From assembly GCA_024509875.1 (NCBI GenBank), contig JAMPIV010018954.1, forward strand, positions 248,001 to 312,000: 64,000 nucleotides of DNA. The letters are read 5' to 3'. The position numbers were made by a program, and so were the translations under genes. This DNA is from Oreohelix idahoensis (Eukaryota; Mollusca; Gastropoda; Stylommatophora; Oreohelicidae). The notes under the pieces were generated by a model that had not been told where the DNA came from, searched no databases, and was given only the letters and a program-made list of their open reading frames with translations. Positions 35,330 through 46,445 of the stretch are shown piece by piece; the stretch's first letter is position 1, and each line of letters begins with the position of its first letter.

Positions 35330-35615
35330 AGACGCTGGAACTGAGTTGGTCATATCCTCAGAAGAGGCCCTGACACCATCACAAGAACAGCTATGCTCTT
35401 GACTCCAGAAGGGCAGTGAAAGAGAGGCAGACTAAAGGCAACCTGGAGAAGAACTGTGGAGGCCCAGATGCAAAGCATAAACCAGTGTTAGGGTCACCGA
35501 CCGAGCAAAGCGGGGGCTGTTTTGTTGCTGCCCTACAAGACGCCACTAGGCAGAATGGCCCCTGGCTGCTTTGTCAGTCAGGGGCTAAGGATCCTAGAAG
35601 ATGAAGAGAAGTAAT
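35330..35615 (+). mobile_element. LINE 3'-end fragment
   Basis: Frames in two registers give the LINE tail pattern VKERQTKGN and a GACGCCACTAGGCAGAATGG phrase related to the retroposon at 38417-38625. It ends in GAAGATGAAGAGAAG, about 100 bases from the coiled-coil exon. Confidence 0.6.
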
Positions 35616-35719
35616 TTACTATATAATAAACAATTATACAAACTGAAAAAAAATTACACGGCAAACGATAAAATAATGTCATGATAATTGTCAGGATATT
35701 GATAATAAAGTAAACTTAC

Positions 35720-35860
35720 TGAGGCAACATGCGATAGAGTAAGTTTTCTGTTTTCCGTTTCTCGGCGTTGAGTTCACTAGTTCTCTCAGCCACTAGTTCC
35801 TCCAAGTGGTTGGCATACTTCTCTAACATTGCCAACATGTTGTCTATCATTGTCACATGT
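35720..35860 (-). CDS. Receptor guanylyl cyclase exon: dimerisation (signalling helix) coiled coil
   Basis: 141 bases from acceptor CCACAG to donor GTAAGT. The first base completes a lysine codon from exon 39655-39838; the last two bases begin a glutamine codon. It encodes [19 protein letters not shown] then [19 protein letters not shown] and YRMLP. This heptad-rich linker between kinase-homology and cyclase domains is diagnostic of membrane guanylyl cyclases and holds the catalytic domains as a dimer. Confidence 0.97.
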
Positions 35861-35899
35861 CTGTGGATGCAGTGTGATAACTCTGAGGTTACGGCAGTT

Positions 35900-36170
35900 T
35901 TGGTAACAGTAGTAATATTTGTACAGTTGCTGTTGTTGTGGTGGTGGCAATAGTAGAAGTAGTAGTAGTAGTAATAATAACTTCGTAGCTACGGCCGAGA
36001 TAATATTAGTAGCAGTCGTGGTAGCAATACTACTAGTAGTAGAAGAAACATCATTAGTAGTTGTTGTTGGTCTTGTAGTCGTGGCAGTAGAAGCAGTAGT
36101 AGTAATATGGAAAACTGAGATACTTGTAGCAGTTGTGGCAGTAATATAAATAGCAGTAGTATAAAACCAG
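35900..36170. repeat. GTA/GTT-rich simple repeat
   Basis: Imperfect AGTAGTAGTAGTAATAAT and GTAGCAGTTGTGGCAGTA units; the same type of sequence continues at 39041-39115 on the far side of the inverted-repeat element, suggesting the element inserted into one simple-repeat block. Confidence 0.8.
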
Positions 36171-36173
36171 TAT

Positions 36174-39040
36174 GTGACAAAACGGGGCGGCCCCTATCGA
36201 TCTTTGTTTCTCTCCGGCAGTATCGGTACATTTGTGGTACTGATTTTTATTATGTGCTCTCTCTTATTGCACCTTTCTTTCTTTCTTTTTTTTCTTTCTT
36301 TCTTCGTTATTTTTCTGCTTTTATTTGCTTGACCCTCCTTGTAGGTGATAATAATCACATTTGCTTCAGGCTACCCAGGTTTGCTGAGATAATTACTCGC
36401 AGTCGCAAGGGAGTGGAGCATCTTGGCTAAGATTAGCACAAGATCTCGTGTACGCAGCGGAACCTTATGACATAAGCGTTTCCTGTCCTCCTTGTTATGA
36501 CAAGAGTACTTTCTGAAAAAGTAATGATGGTTACATTTTGAACACGCTGTTTTATGAGTTTACCGATCTATCTGTAAGTTTGTACACAAGGGCATCGGAC
36601 ATCGTATTACCATATATGGGAGAGTTGACCTCTGCCTTACGTTCAAAATTATCCGATGTCGGAATATTTTGAAATTACCCCATAACCCGCCTGTTTGAAC
36701 ATGATTGGAGTTTTTTGATAGCTCATAACAAACGAAGGTGTGGGAAGGCAGGGAATATAATCTGATCATTTTCTCAAGCTATTTTCACTTGAGAAATCGC
36801 TCGCCAAGACACCAGACTGCTACAGTGAAGAATAATAATTCAGAATTCCTTTTTAATATACCGGACACCTTTTATTGGAGTATTTATCAAGACTTACAAT
36901 ATAGCACAGGAAATCTCTAACATTTTAAATAAGGAAACCGGGACTGAGGAACCTAAAAGACCACACACGAAGTCAGAGAGGGAACTTATAAAATTAACGA
37001 CACCCCAAAACGCGTGTAAGAGGCAGATTCAAGTCTTATCTGAGCAAAAAGTCTGTGAGTCAGGATTAGCGTAAGTTGTGATTTACATTTCATATTTATT
37101 ACTTACATGTGAACTAACATTTATGTATATATTACCATGTGAATTTTAATATGTGAAACTCGCTTTTCGATGTCAAAGTCATTTGAGGCTGGCAATCTCA
37201 GCGTATAGAATGATGATTTATGAACCACCACTGCACGGGCTGGTGATTGCTTTATTACAAGTTTCGTAAAGATAACTAAAAGCATTAAGTAGTTCCAGGT
37301 TCCCTATGGAGCAGGGAGAGATAGATGAAAGAAATGATGTACATTCTAAATATAATACTTACATTTTCAAAGCAGTGTAAATGTCCCTATAAACATAGCC
37401 AATTTAAAAGTAATGTAAGTTTTCAAGCTTAAACCAGTGTAAATGTCTATGTGAAAATATTCATTTTAAAGTAACGGAATTTTCAAACTTTTCAATCAGT
37501 GCAAACATAAATGAAAACATATTCAATTTATATTGTGAACACTTTCCAATTAGTGGAGATGTATATGTAAACAGACTATCTGTGTTGTTAACCTTTTCAT
37601 TTAAATATAAAGTAACTCTGAAAGCTATTCTACTTAAATGTAAAGAAAGATTTATTCCGAGGGATTAAATTTAATTCTTATCGAGGGTAAAGTCTGAGTA
37701 TTTGGGATGGTGGTATGGGAAGATAGGAACCCATAACTATGGGGTGGAAAACGCCATACTCAGAAGAGCGTTTCGTTCTATTCTTTTACCATAGTTATTG
37801 GTGGTACCAGTAGAAAGTACTATCTCTGGAACAAGAAGAGAACCGTGGCCTAAGCTTTAAGACGAAGGACCTACGTGGTGGTAGACTCTCCTTGACATTT
37901 CTGGGAAACGAGCTACCCCCGACAACTTTGATCAGAGACGAGCGTGAGCAGAGTGAAAAGAACAAACCCATAAGAAGGAGCAGAATCGTCATTGACAGCT
38001 AAGTTCAAATATATGCTGCCACTTGAACTTCTTGTAACATCTCACATTCCATAAAGACTGAGATGATAACGTTTCTTGATTCAGGCTTCACTCTAGCAAG
38101 GCCTGGTATCTTGGCAAGCGATCTTCACAGTGGAATAACACTGAAACGTGTCAGGTTATATTCCCGGCCTCCCACGCATCTGTTTGTCATGGAGTTAAAT
38201 AAACGTTCCAATCATGTTCAAACAGTAGGATGTGGTACTTTCAAAATATTCCACGTGAAATCAGGTGCGTAAAGCAAAAGGTCACGTATTACCATATATG
38301 ACAATAAGATATACGATGCCTTGCGTACAGACTCGCGAACATGTCGTTAACCTCATATGACAACGTGTTCCAAACGTAACAATTCATTACTTTATCAGAA
38401 AGTAATCTCCTATCTGCCCAATGGGCTGATCACCCGTTGGCTTGTCACACCGATTACGGAAACAACGGCAGATTGATCTATTTGTTGTTGCCCTAAAGAC
38501 GCCGCTAGGCGTGATGGGAAACTACAACAGAGAAAATCAATCTGCTGTTGCCCTTAAGACGCCACAAGGCGTGATGGCTTCTGACTGCTTGGTCGGTCTT
38601 TGGCTAAGGACGGAAGAAGAAGAAGAATCTCCTATCTGTATCTGCCCATCAGTGGTCTCCCCGTATTCCAAGCTTGGGTAATGCGCGCACTCGTCTTATC
38701 GGTGATTAGGCAGATAGCGCTGGGCGATGTACGTGTTAATCTGTCACGGCCAAGCTTGGTACAAGGGAATTTTACCAACCTGCCTCTCGTAATATTATCT
38801 CTACCTCTCCTTGCAAATGTGAGGTGTTTATCATTCACAAGAAGTGTCAGATAACAGACATGACACAATATACTGAAAGTACTGAAAAAATACTTGAAAA
38901 TATAAACTATCTGCTACATAGTATAGAAAGAAAGAAATAAAGTATGACAATTGAAAGCACGCAATAAAATCAGTACCACAAATTCACCGATTACTGCCGG
39001 AGTGAAACAGAGATCGAGAGGGGCCGCCCCATTCTGTCAC
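36174..39040. mobile_element. 2.9-kb element with long inverted terminal arms (foldback-like)
   Basis: The left end GTGACAAAACGGGGCGGCCC and the right end GGGGCCGCCCCATTCTGTCAC are inverted copies. Pairing continues inward through GATCTTTGTTTCTCTCCGGC and TTTGTGGTACTGATTTT. A further inverted match joins 36500-36780 with 38120-38400, including ACCATATATG, GGAATATTTTGAAA and GTTTGAACATGATTGGA. Arms are therefore about 600 bp, with a ~1.3-kb centre. No transposase was recognised, so it is non-autonomous or unrecognisable. The target duplication is unclear because the flanks are simple repeats. Confidence 0.8.
38417..38625 (+). mobile_element. Short retroposon nested in the right arm
   Basis: A 209-bp insertion with a GAAGAAGAAGAAG tail is flanked by the exact 13-bp repeat AATCTCCTATCTG at 38404-38416 and 38626-38638. 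Inside, a GACGCC-C-AGGCGTGATGG phrase occurs twice. It is a LINE or SINE 3' end related to 35330-35615. Confidence 0.85.
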
Positions 39041-39654
39041 AATTAGTAGCAGTTGTGGTAACAGTGGCAGTAGTAGTTGTTGTTGCTGTAGTTGTGGCAG
39101 TTGTAGAAGTAGTCATAGACATAAGAAAACCTGGAAGCCTGACAGAAGATATTGGGAAGAAAAGCACAAGACAAGTAGACTGTGAGCGCTAGCAACATAA
39201 CAAAACAGAAGGCAAGATAACAAAGCAAACTTCAGAACTCGGAACCCACTCTTGACTCTTCTGGTGACGACGTGGGCTTACTGCAATAAAGAAGCGTGAT
39301 TTGCATTTTGGCCTTCGAGTGTTCCTTTGGTTAAATTTCCAAGTGTTTTCCTTGTAGCGAGACGATGTTATAATCTATTACATATTCTGTTAATGAACAC
39401 ACACACACATGGATAAAATCCCAAGTCATTCAAATTTACCACTGCTACTCAGAATGTTAGTCCTTGGACTTCTGGCGGCCCACGAGCCCTTGACTTTCGG
39501 TCCGCGACGAGTTTCCTGGAATGTAACGAATACTAGTACAAACATGGCTCAAATGTCATACCAGTCGCTGGCACAATGGTTTTATAAAATATAGCCAGTC
39601 GACAATATGAAACACTTGGAAAAACGTTGAACTGTAATTTACACACTCGCTTAC

Positions 39655-39838
39655 TTGGAAGGATTAATTCGGTTGAGAGTTTTGAGTGCACGAGTGGCCG
39701 ATGGTCTGAGATCTGGATCTTCTGCCCAACAGTCGGTAATCAAATGATGTAGTTCCAAGTTATTCCTGATGTCATTGTTTAATGATGGACGGAATGGACC
39801 GCTGGAAACATCTGGAGTCATCAGACGCGGCAGAATTT
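39655..39838 (-). CDS. Receptor guanylyl cyclase exon: kinase-homology domain, C-lobe end
   Basis: 184 bases from acceptor CATTCAG to donor GTAAGC. Its first two bases complete a glutamate codon and its last two begin a lysine codon. It encodes EILPRL, PFRPSLNN, LHHLITDCWAEDPDLRPS and LNRINP. The CW-EDP--RP pattern is the conserved end of protein-kinase-like domains in receptor cyclases. Confidence 0.96.
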
Positions 39839-40080
39839 CTGAATGAACCGAACGGATAGTATACAATTATATACTTGAGTGACAGTACTCAGAGATAGAT
39901 TATATTATATCCATCTAGCTATCTGTCTCATAATTCATTACTTCTATTTATCTATACGTTTCTCTATCTACTTCTCTGACTGTCTATGTGTTCAAATTTG
40001 TCAGTCTGTCAATGTATCTGTTTATCTATGTCTATCTGTAAGTTAGTCTTCTAAATGTCGGTATAGAGTGCTCTACTGAC

Positions 40081-40224
40081 CTTCAGAATTCATGAAGCTA
40101 TACTCTGAATAAGGCGCAGATCTCGTAAAGACCTCTTTTAAGAGAACACCAAGTGCGAAAATGTCCGCCTTCTGCAAGTCCACATTCTTCTCACATCTTA
40201 TTATTTCTGGAGCCGTCCAAAAGG
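40081..40224 (-). CDS. Receptor guanylyl cyclase exon: kinase-homology domain, APE region
   Basis: 144 bases from acceptor CTCTCAG to donor GTCAGT. The first two bases complete a threonine codon from exon 43249-43352. It encodes FWTAPEIIR, then LQKADIFALGVLLKEVFTRSAPYS. WTAPE and the K-DI--GV-L-E--TR pattern are characteristic of cyclase kinase-homology domains. The in-frame methionines upstream in the intron are not starts. Confidence 0.96.
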
Positions 40225-41320
40225 CTGAGAGGAGAAACGATAACTGATGAGATTTGCCCAGGGTATGAATAAATCGTATCATTACCATCATCACCATTTT
40301 CCTTTGCGTTCCTTACGGAGCATGTAGCCTCCACTGTAGATGGCCCCCTTGCAGGACCCGCATCAATCAGTAACATACTAATGAAGCATCCTATATATAA
40401 AAAATCCCAGCTTTTTCTGTCAGTGCGTAACGCTAAGGGATGCAACTTTGGTTGAAAGTTAGACATTAATTGTATTGTTTCCCTTATATGTAATAGTAAC
40501 ACTTACCAAAGAAGAATGCGCAAATGACGGTGTGCATGAACAGTTTGATTATACTGTATGGAAAGAAGTCGACAACAAAACTGATAAACAGTACATGAAC
40601 TGGAGACAGGAAGATGCGGAGATACATGATTTAAGTTGTACCAGATTAAAACAACAGAAAATCAAGACGCTCTTCTGTCATGTTCAGACTTTTAACATCA
40701 GATGTAAAACAAATTTAAAAAAAAAATACTTTTGAATAAGCAAAATTGCCGTTAGGTATTGGTGCTTTTGAATTTAATTCCCGTCTTATGACGAGCTTTT
40801 ACACTATTATGAACCAGATTGATACAGAAAATACCGCTGTAAAAACAAATGAATGGTTGATGCATGCTTCGTACAAGAGGGCCAACAGCAGTGATGGCCC
40901 CAACGCTCCAGACGGAGCAAACAGGAAGAGGATGAGGATGAAAGCCCTTATTTGGACTGAATTGTTAGCAAAACATACTCTTTTAATCTTTCCATCCAAT
41001 AAACCGGAGACACAAGAATGTGAAATCACATTATAAACATAAGTTGGAGGAGTCTTTTGTGTGTCGCAAAGAGCTGTTACATAAATTAATGACACGTAAC
41101 ATGAACAATACAGGATATGGAATCAGACGTTTACCTTGGCAGCGGTGTGGACATTGTTAGAGGGACGGACAATGATTGGGAAACGTATGGAGATAGGGGG
41201 AAGGCAGGTTCAGCGCAGAGGCCGGAATGTTCAGTTCGAATGTCAGGTCGGTCCAGTTGTATGGCTCTGAAACATGGAGAACAGCAGGGACGACAACCTG
41301 CAGACTTTGATGGATGAATG
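40225..41320 (-). other. Cyclase intron with an unclassified dispersed repeat
   Basis: 40265-40365 is related to 61040-61130 (ATCACCATTTTCCTTT, GTAGCATACAGCC-like phrases, CCCTTGCAGGA), so it is a dispersed repeat of unknown class. The rest is unassigned. Confidence 0.5.
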
Positions 41321-41329
41321 CTTACGAGA

Positions 41330-41635
41330 AATGGGGGGATTGAAATGGTGTGACGGGATCGCTGGTGTGGAGCTGATGACGGGCGGGGGGGGGGGAAGGG
41401 GGGAAGGAGGGGGGCAGACGGGCGCTAGTTGGGCATACGAGATGAGAAGAAGACATAGGAGATGGATAGGACACAGGTTGAGGAAACGTATTGATTGCAT
41501 TGCCAGGCGGTTCTTGTTCTGGGGTCCCCAGGATGGGACAGGTGAAGGAAGACCAGGTAGCACAGACAGAGCTGGAGATAAACTGGTGGGATGGGGTGGG
41601 GATTAAGATGACGTGGAAAGACCTTGAGCTGAAGG
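41330..41635 (+). mobile_element. LINE 3'-end fragment
   Basis: Carries GAAATGGTGTGACGGGATCG, GAGATGAGAAGAAGACATAG, GGACACAGGTTGAGGAAACG and TTGTTCTGGGGTCC, the fullest copy of this tail family in the window. A G-rich expansion lies at 41384-41415. Frames give R-RRWIGHRLR and a GEGRPGS segment. Confidence 0.75.
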
Positions 41636-41905
41636 TTTTCTATGGTTTATCCACAACAAAGTCCTTGTTTAACTTTGTTCTCGATTTCTTTCTCTTCTGT
41701 TTTCTATGGTTTATCCACAACAAAGTCCTTGTTTAACTTTGTTCTCGATTTCTTTCTCTTCTGTTTTCTATGGTTTATGCCCAACAAAGTCATTGTTTAA
41801 CTTTGTTCTCGATTTCTCTCTCTTCTGTTTTCTATGGTTTATCCACAACAAAGTCCTTGTTTAACTTTGTTCTCGATTTCTTTCTCTTCTGTTTTCGTTT
41901 GTTTA
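41636..41905. repeat. Tandem array, ~64-bp unit, about four copies
   Basis: TTCTATGGTTTATCCACAAC followed by AAAGTCCTTGTTTAACTTTG and TTCTCGATTTCTTTCTCTTC repeats at about 64-bp spacing with very few changes, so the array is young. It starts where the LINE fragment ends. Confidence 0.95.
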
Positions 41906-42109
41906 TCCTCGACAAAGCCCGTGTGGTCGTAACGGATGCATGCATGTGTCCTTTTCCCAGGAACATGCGTTATATTATTATTTTCGTTTAGCACGCTGTT
42001 TAATTTTTCATATAAAATGTCACGTGTGTATACAATTTAGATATGTTCAAGGCAGACAAAACAAGAGACAGAGCACATTCTACCTACAAAAAACAATGCA
42101 ATGTGAGTG

Positions 42110-42325
42110 GTGAAAGTTAGTGTTATAGACGTAACTATACTAAGTCTCAGCTTTATGAGGTGACTGGTTCCCTTCCTCGCTGCCTTTGCCTTCTCTAACT
42201 GATTAGCAGAGTCTGGTACCCATATAGAGCTGGGTAGATCGAAATGTGACACTACCAGGTTCGAACTCAGTAAATTCGCCTCGAGAAGCAAACGATCTGA
42301 CCGCTCTGTCCGTCGACGCTCCATA
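42110..42325 (-). mobile_element. tRNA-related SINE, minus strand
   Basis: On the minus strand the head GGAGCGTCGACGGACAGAGC is followed by a B-box-like GAGTTCGAACC and a body with GGGTACCAGACTCTG and AAGGCAAAGGCAGCGAGG. The body pattern is shared with the copy at 8873-9065. Its 5' end abuts the TAAG-type tail of the LINE at 42340. Confidence 0.65.
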
Positions 42326-42339
42326 TACTTACTTACTTA

Positions 42340-43190
42340 CTTAGTCGTTCCCCTTCTACAGTGAGGTGTAGAGGTTTGGAAAAGAGAGCGCCAGACTATC
42401 CTATCGGCTGTCTTCCTCATGGTCTAGTTCCATTCTAGTCCTCGGTCCTTCAAAGATTGTCTAATGTTGTCCTCCCAGCGGACTCTGGGTCGACCTGGGG
42501 GTCTGGATCCCTGGCTCTTTGTTTCCCATGCTTGTCGTGGTAGCCGATCTTCTCCCATTCTGCAGACTTGGCCAAACCATCTTAGTTGGGACTGTTCTAC
42601 TTGCGTCTGTGGGATTTAAGGCCTTGACGTATCGTCTAGTTGCGGACCATGTCTCTTCTTGTTACTTCAACCACCTTCCTGAGATACCTCATTTCTGCGG
42701 TTTGGATCTGGCTTTTGTGTTTTGTAGTCATTGCCCATGACTTGCATCCATATGTCAAGACTGGGACATAGATGGAGCGGTATACAGCCATCTTCGTTTT
42801 CTTACCAACCTCTCTCTTGCTGAGGAATCCTCGATTTATGGCCTGAAAAAGTCTCCCAGCTGCTGCTTTTCGAGTGGCCAACTCTTCTTTGATGCCTCCC
42901 TTTCGGTCTATAATAGCTTCGAGATATTTAAAGTGGTCGACCTGCTCCAGGACCTGTTCTCCCAGCTTAATCTGATGTCTTCTTTCTTCTCGTGATATCA
43001 CCATGGATTTTGTTTTAGAGCTGCATATGACCATCCCTCTCTTCTCCAGCTCTTCCTTCCAGACTTGCATGTTGGATTGGAGATGTGCATCTGATTTAGC
43101 AATCAGGGCAACATCATCAGCAAATGCCAGCTCTGAAATACAGACCTGTCTCATCTTCCAGTACCCCACTGAAAGCTTTCTTGGACGCTC
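42340..43190 (-). pseudogene. LINE reverse transcriptase, 3' half
   Basis: The minus strand encodes VGYWKMRQVCISELAFADDVALIA (catalytic FADD), HFKYL, RSIYVPVLTYGCKSWAMT and MRYLRKV, the standard order of an RTE-like RT palm, thumb and tail. After a short frame break near 42640 the tail continues with LRWFGQVCRMG and GRPRVRWEDN to about 42350. The 5' half and endonuclease are missing. Its start is about 60 bases from the splice donor of cyclase exon 43249-43352, on the same strand as the gene. Confidence 0.9.
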
Positions 43191-43248
43191 TATATACGTA
43201 ACAGTTTGTGTTTTTTTTTTTAGTGCGGAAGACATTTCACAAACTCAC

Positions 43249-43352
43249 TGTGTTCTTCTGGCTGTGCCGATGTCTTGTCAGAGGCTCTCAGTCTGGGCAC
43301 CCCGAAGTCTGTCAGCTTGCATGTCCATCTGCTGTGCTTGGCTAGCTGCTCT
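43249..43352 (-). CDS. Receptor guanylyl cyclase exon: kinase-homology domain, DFG region
   Basis: 104 bases from acceptor CCTTTTAG to donor GTGAGT. It begins with one base completing a codon and ends with one base of the threonine codon finished by exon 40081-40224. It encodes KHSRWTCKLTDFGVPRLRAS, equivalent to the SRW--K-TDFG segment of receptor cyclases. The preceding visible exon ends in phase 0, but this one needs two bases from upstream, so at least one exon lies between them. Confidence 0.92.
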
Positions 43353-44283
43353 CTAAAAGGAAACGGCAAACTCTGATATGATAAAATAGTATGGAGATTT
43401 TTGAATAAACAAAGAAAAGAAAGAATAGGCCTACTGACCTAGTCATTTAAAGCAAATTATTATAGAAATCAGCCCTTCCAGATTACAGAAACGCTTTGGC
43501 ACAGGTTTCGATCAGGGCCAGCTGCAGTCACGACTCCATGCTTCATAGCGTGTGATAAGAGGAGTGAATAAATATCAGCTCTATCAACTATCAACTTAAT
43601 GTATCAACTCAAACAAAAACTTGCGTTTTCATGAAAAAGAAGACACTCTAAAGATCGCCTCCGTAACTCTGCTTCATTCTCGTGTGTCGTCTTTTTCTTG
43701 TACTTAGTTATTTGCCTTGCTGCTACAAAAGATGAAAGAAGCGTAACACTCTAAACCAGTGGTTGGCAACCGGTCGATCTTGATCTACTGATAGATCCCA
43801 CGGCATAATTTGGCAAACCTCTAGGTGACAGAGAAATACAGAATTTCTAACCTAGTCAAATTTAGGACTAGACCTCTCACGTCGGCACTTAATATCGCGG
43901 TATCCTCAGGTTTCAAAGTACTTGCACTGCATTTCCAGTTAAAATCCCGCAAGTTAGCTTACTAGAATTCACTTTATTCGTAAACTGTATACGATAGAAA
44001 GCCATCTTTTCTTTGAAGTGAAGTTAACTTCAGGTCACACATTTAGTTTTAATTTTCCATCGCTCTGATGATGTGATTACAGGATCGTGCGACATAGATA
44101 AAAGTGACGTATAGGCTAGATTTATTTCAACTTTCAGTCACTCTAAAACATTAAATCAGACATGATTTATTTCAACTTTCAGACACTGTAAAACATTGAA
44201 TCAGACATGATTTTATCAAGGTAGGTCTTTGGAGAGCTCAGTTTGTAAAGTAGATCATATAGTTCCTGGACTGCTTATCTCTG
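43353..44283 (-). other. Cyclase intron with a possible hAT end
   Basis: CAGTGGTTGGCAACCGGTCG at about 43757 has the form of a hAT terminal repeat, but no matching second end was found. Two ~60-bp direct repeats (GATTTATTTCAACTTTCAG) occur near 44119 and 44163. Nothing coding is seen. Confidence 0.45.
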
Positions 44284-44291
44284 CTCTAAGC

Positions 44292-45138
44292 CAGGGCTGT
44301 GGATTCGGAGTCGTGGAGTCGGTCAGTTTTAGTGGAGTCGGAGCCGGATTCGTCGGTAAAAATATTCTGAGTCCGAATCCGAATTTTAGTAGACTTAAGT
44401 CAAGGCAGATCAACGTTTGCTTCATGCAGGACTTAAGTCAAGGCAGATCCACGTTTGATCCATGCAAAACTTAATTTTACGCAGATCTACGTTTGATCCA
44501 TGCAAGACTTAAGTCAAGGCAGATCTACGTTTGATCCATGCAAGACTTAAGTCAAGGCAGATCTACGTTTGATCCATGCAAGACTTAAGTCAAGGCAGAT
44601 CCACGTTTGATCCATGCAAGGGAGGTGGTGCTTACAAAAATTGAAATAACATTTTAAAGTAGTAGAACTCCTAAAACTACTTTCATGTTAAAGTACATCC
44701 ATTTTTTACATAACGTAGGAAAATTTCAGTTGCTTCTGATCATAAATAAAGTTTTTATCACAATTAGGAAATTTGTTGGCACATTTACAAAAAAAGCACA
44801 CAAGAAATTAAAATAAACATAAATACATTGTCAGTTGTACGATTAATTTTAAAATGAAACTATTTTGCTTCATTGTGTTTGGCAAAGCAGTCATTTGTGT
44901 GCAGGTGTGGATGATTTGTTATTTTGTATTACTGTATGAATGAATAGTTTAAAATGTACTCTACAAAAGTCACGTATTCATTTGTTCACACACATACAAT
45001 GCTTACACATATAACTCCTTATCAGTGCATAATTTTATGCTATATCGCTCATTAAAAAAAAAAACTGTAGTCGGAGTCGGACTTCTAATATTTCCGGAGT
45101 TGGCGTCTGAAACATTTTTGACCGACTCCACAACCCTG
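44292..45138. mobile_element. Non-autonomous hAT-type element (MITE)
   Basis: The 847-bp element starts CAGGGCTGTGGATTCGGAGT and ends CCGACTCCACAACCCTG; these are inverted copies. The exact 8-bp duplication CTCTAAGC flanks it at 44284-44291 and 45139-45146, the size typical of hAT insertions. Subterminal GGAGTCGG repeats are present at both ends. No transposase is encoded. Confidence 0.93.
44392..44619. repeat. 38-bp tandem array inside the hAT element
   Basis: Six units of GACTTAAGTCAAGGCAGATC followed by TACGTTTGATCCATGCAA, nearly identical. Each unit contains the palindrome CTTAAG. Confidence 0.95.
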
Positions 45139-45146
45139 CTCTAAGC

Positions 45147-45763
45147 TATACCTGATGATTTAATGCATTGTCCCACGTCATAGAAAGCAGTTCAACTTGC
45201 CTCGTAGCCTTTAAACCTCTTTAAAAAAAAAAAAAAAAACAGGAAAAAAAGTGTCTCAGCAGTCCGTTTATGCTTTAAAAAGGGGGCAGCAAAGATGCAT
45301 GAAGTTAATGTAAAACAAATCGCAAATGTATTTCCATAATGCATACATTTAGTTCTAGTTTTCGCAGATACAGCTCAATAACTACATTTAATTTAGCTCA
45401 AGACTTCATCAATTTATTTCAAGAGTTCTAGAAGTAACTGCAAAGTTAGTTACCGAATTAGTAAATGTAATACTAACACATTATACAAGTACAGGATTGT
45501 CCAGATAACACTCATCAGCATTTTCCTTCACGATGCAAGGGGCCATCACTCTAGCAGGAAATCTGCACCAAGAATTGACGTGCTGTTGTTGAGCTAGCTT
45601 CTATTGCAATTAGGTTTACATGATGAGGTTGAAAACCTCATACAGAGCCTCATCTTAGTCACCTTGCACGATTTGTCTGAGAGTGTAGTAGTCCTGTTTC
45701 CTCTTTGTTTTTACAGAGACATCTGGCAACTACATGAGCGATTATTCCAACACATATTCACAG
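45147..45763. other. Unclassified dispersed repeat and flank
   Basis: 45610-45725 matches 61170-61275 in phrase order (ATGAGGTTG, GCCTCATNTTAGTC, GTCTGAGAGT-like). It is a second copy of an unknown dispersed repeat, on the plus strand. No exon is recognised. Confidence 0.5.
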
Positions 45764-45776
45764 CCTATGACAGCTC

Positions 45777-46059
45777 GGGAGCCGTGGTAGCACAGTGGTT
45801 AGTGCAATGGCTTCCTAGCTCGGTAGTCCATGGTTCAATCCCCAGTTGAGGTGGGATTATTTTAGATCGCAAACGACTCCGAGGTCGACCCAGCCTCGTG
45901 AATTGGGTACCAGAGCAACTCTGGGAAGGTTAAGGCGGCAGGCGTGATGCTGACCACATCACCCCTAGTGTGCCGATGGTCAAGAAAATATGGGCCTAAC
46001 ACCATATTCCCAATATGCCTCAAATGGGCGTGTAAACGGGATCCTTTACGCTTACTCTC
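45777..46059 (+). mobile_element. tRNA-derived SINE with 13-bp target duplication
   Basis: The head GGGAGCCGTGGTAGCACAGT has an A box. A B-box-like GGTTCAATCCC lies 55 bases on. The body contains GGGTACCAGAGCAACTCTGG and AAGGTTAAGGCGGCAG. The 13-bp repeat CCTATGACAGCTC is exact at 45764-45776 and 46060-46072. There is no A tail, unlike the SINE at 18442, so it probably uses a different LINE partner. A poly-G run follows at about 46089-46115. Confidence 0.9.
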
Positions 46060-46379
46060 CCTATGACAGCTCCTGCTCTGTGCAGTCGCGGGGGGGGGGG
46101 GGGGGGGGGGGGGGGTTTCTGAGTACACAAACATAGAATAGGACTACGTGTCCATTAGACGTCGTAAGGGGAGATAAATATTAGATTTAGCAAGAAGCTC
46201 GCAACCTCGTCGTGTATTATTGAATGCTACAGGAGACATCACTGCATGGGCACGTAATTGCTTTGGTGTTAGCTTCATTTAGCTGCAGTCAGGTCTTCAA
46301 GCGCCATAAAAAGCAAAAAAAAAAAAATGATAAATGTGGCAGTTTAGAAAAAATAATATTTTTTCTTTAGCTGCTAGTG

Positions 46380-46445
46380 AAAATAAACAAGACAAGTGCC
46401 AATGGAACAAAAGATGAGAAGAAGATGATGGCGATGGATAGGACA
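46380..46445 (+). mobile_element. LINE 3'-end fragment, left part, interrupted by the LTR element
   Basis: GACAAGTGCCAATGGAACAA and GATGAGAAGAAGATGATGGC match sister LINE tails and run directly into the target duplication GGACA (46441-46445). The continuation is found at 55698. Confidence 0.85.

Noticed and set aside
43500..43560. Minus-strand KHGVVTA reading as the missing kinase-homology exon
   Set aside because: It contains a HG pair but lacks the expected HG-L-S pattern and convincing splice sites.
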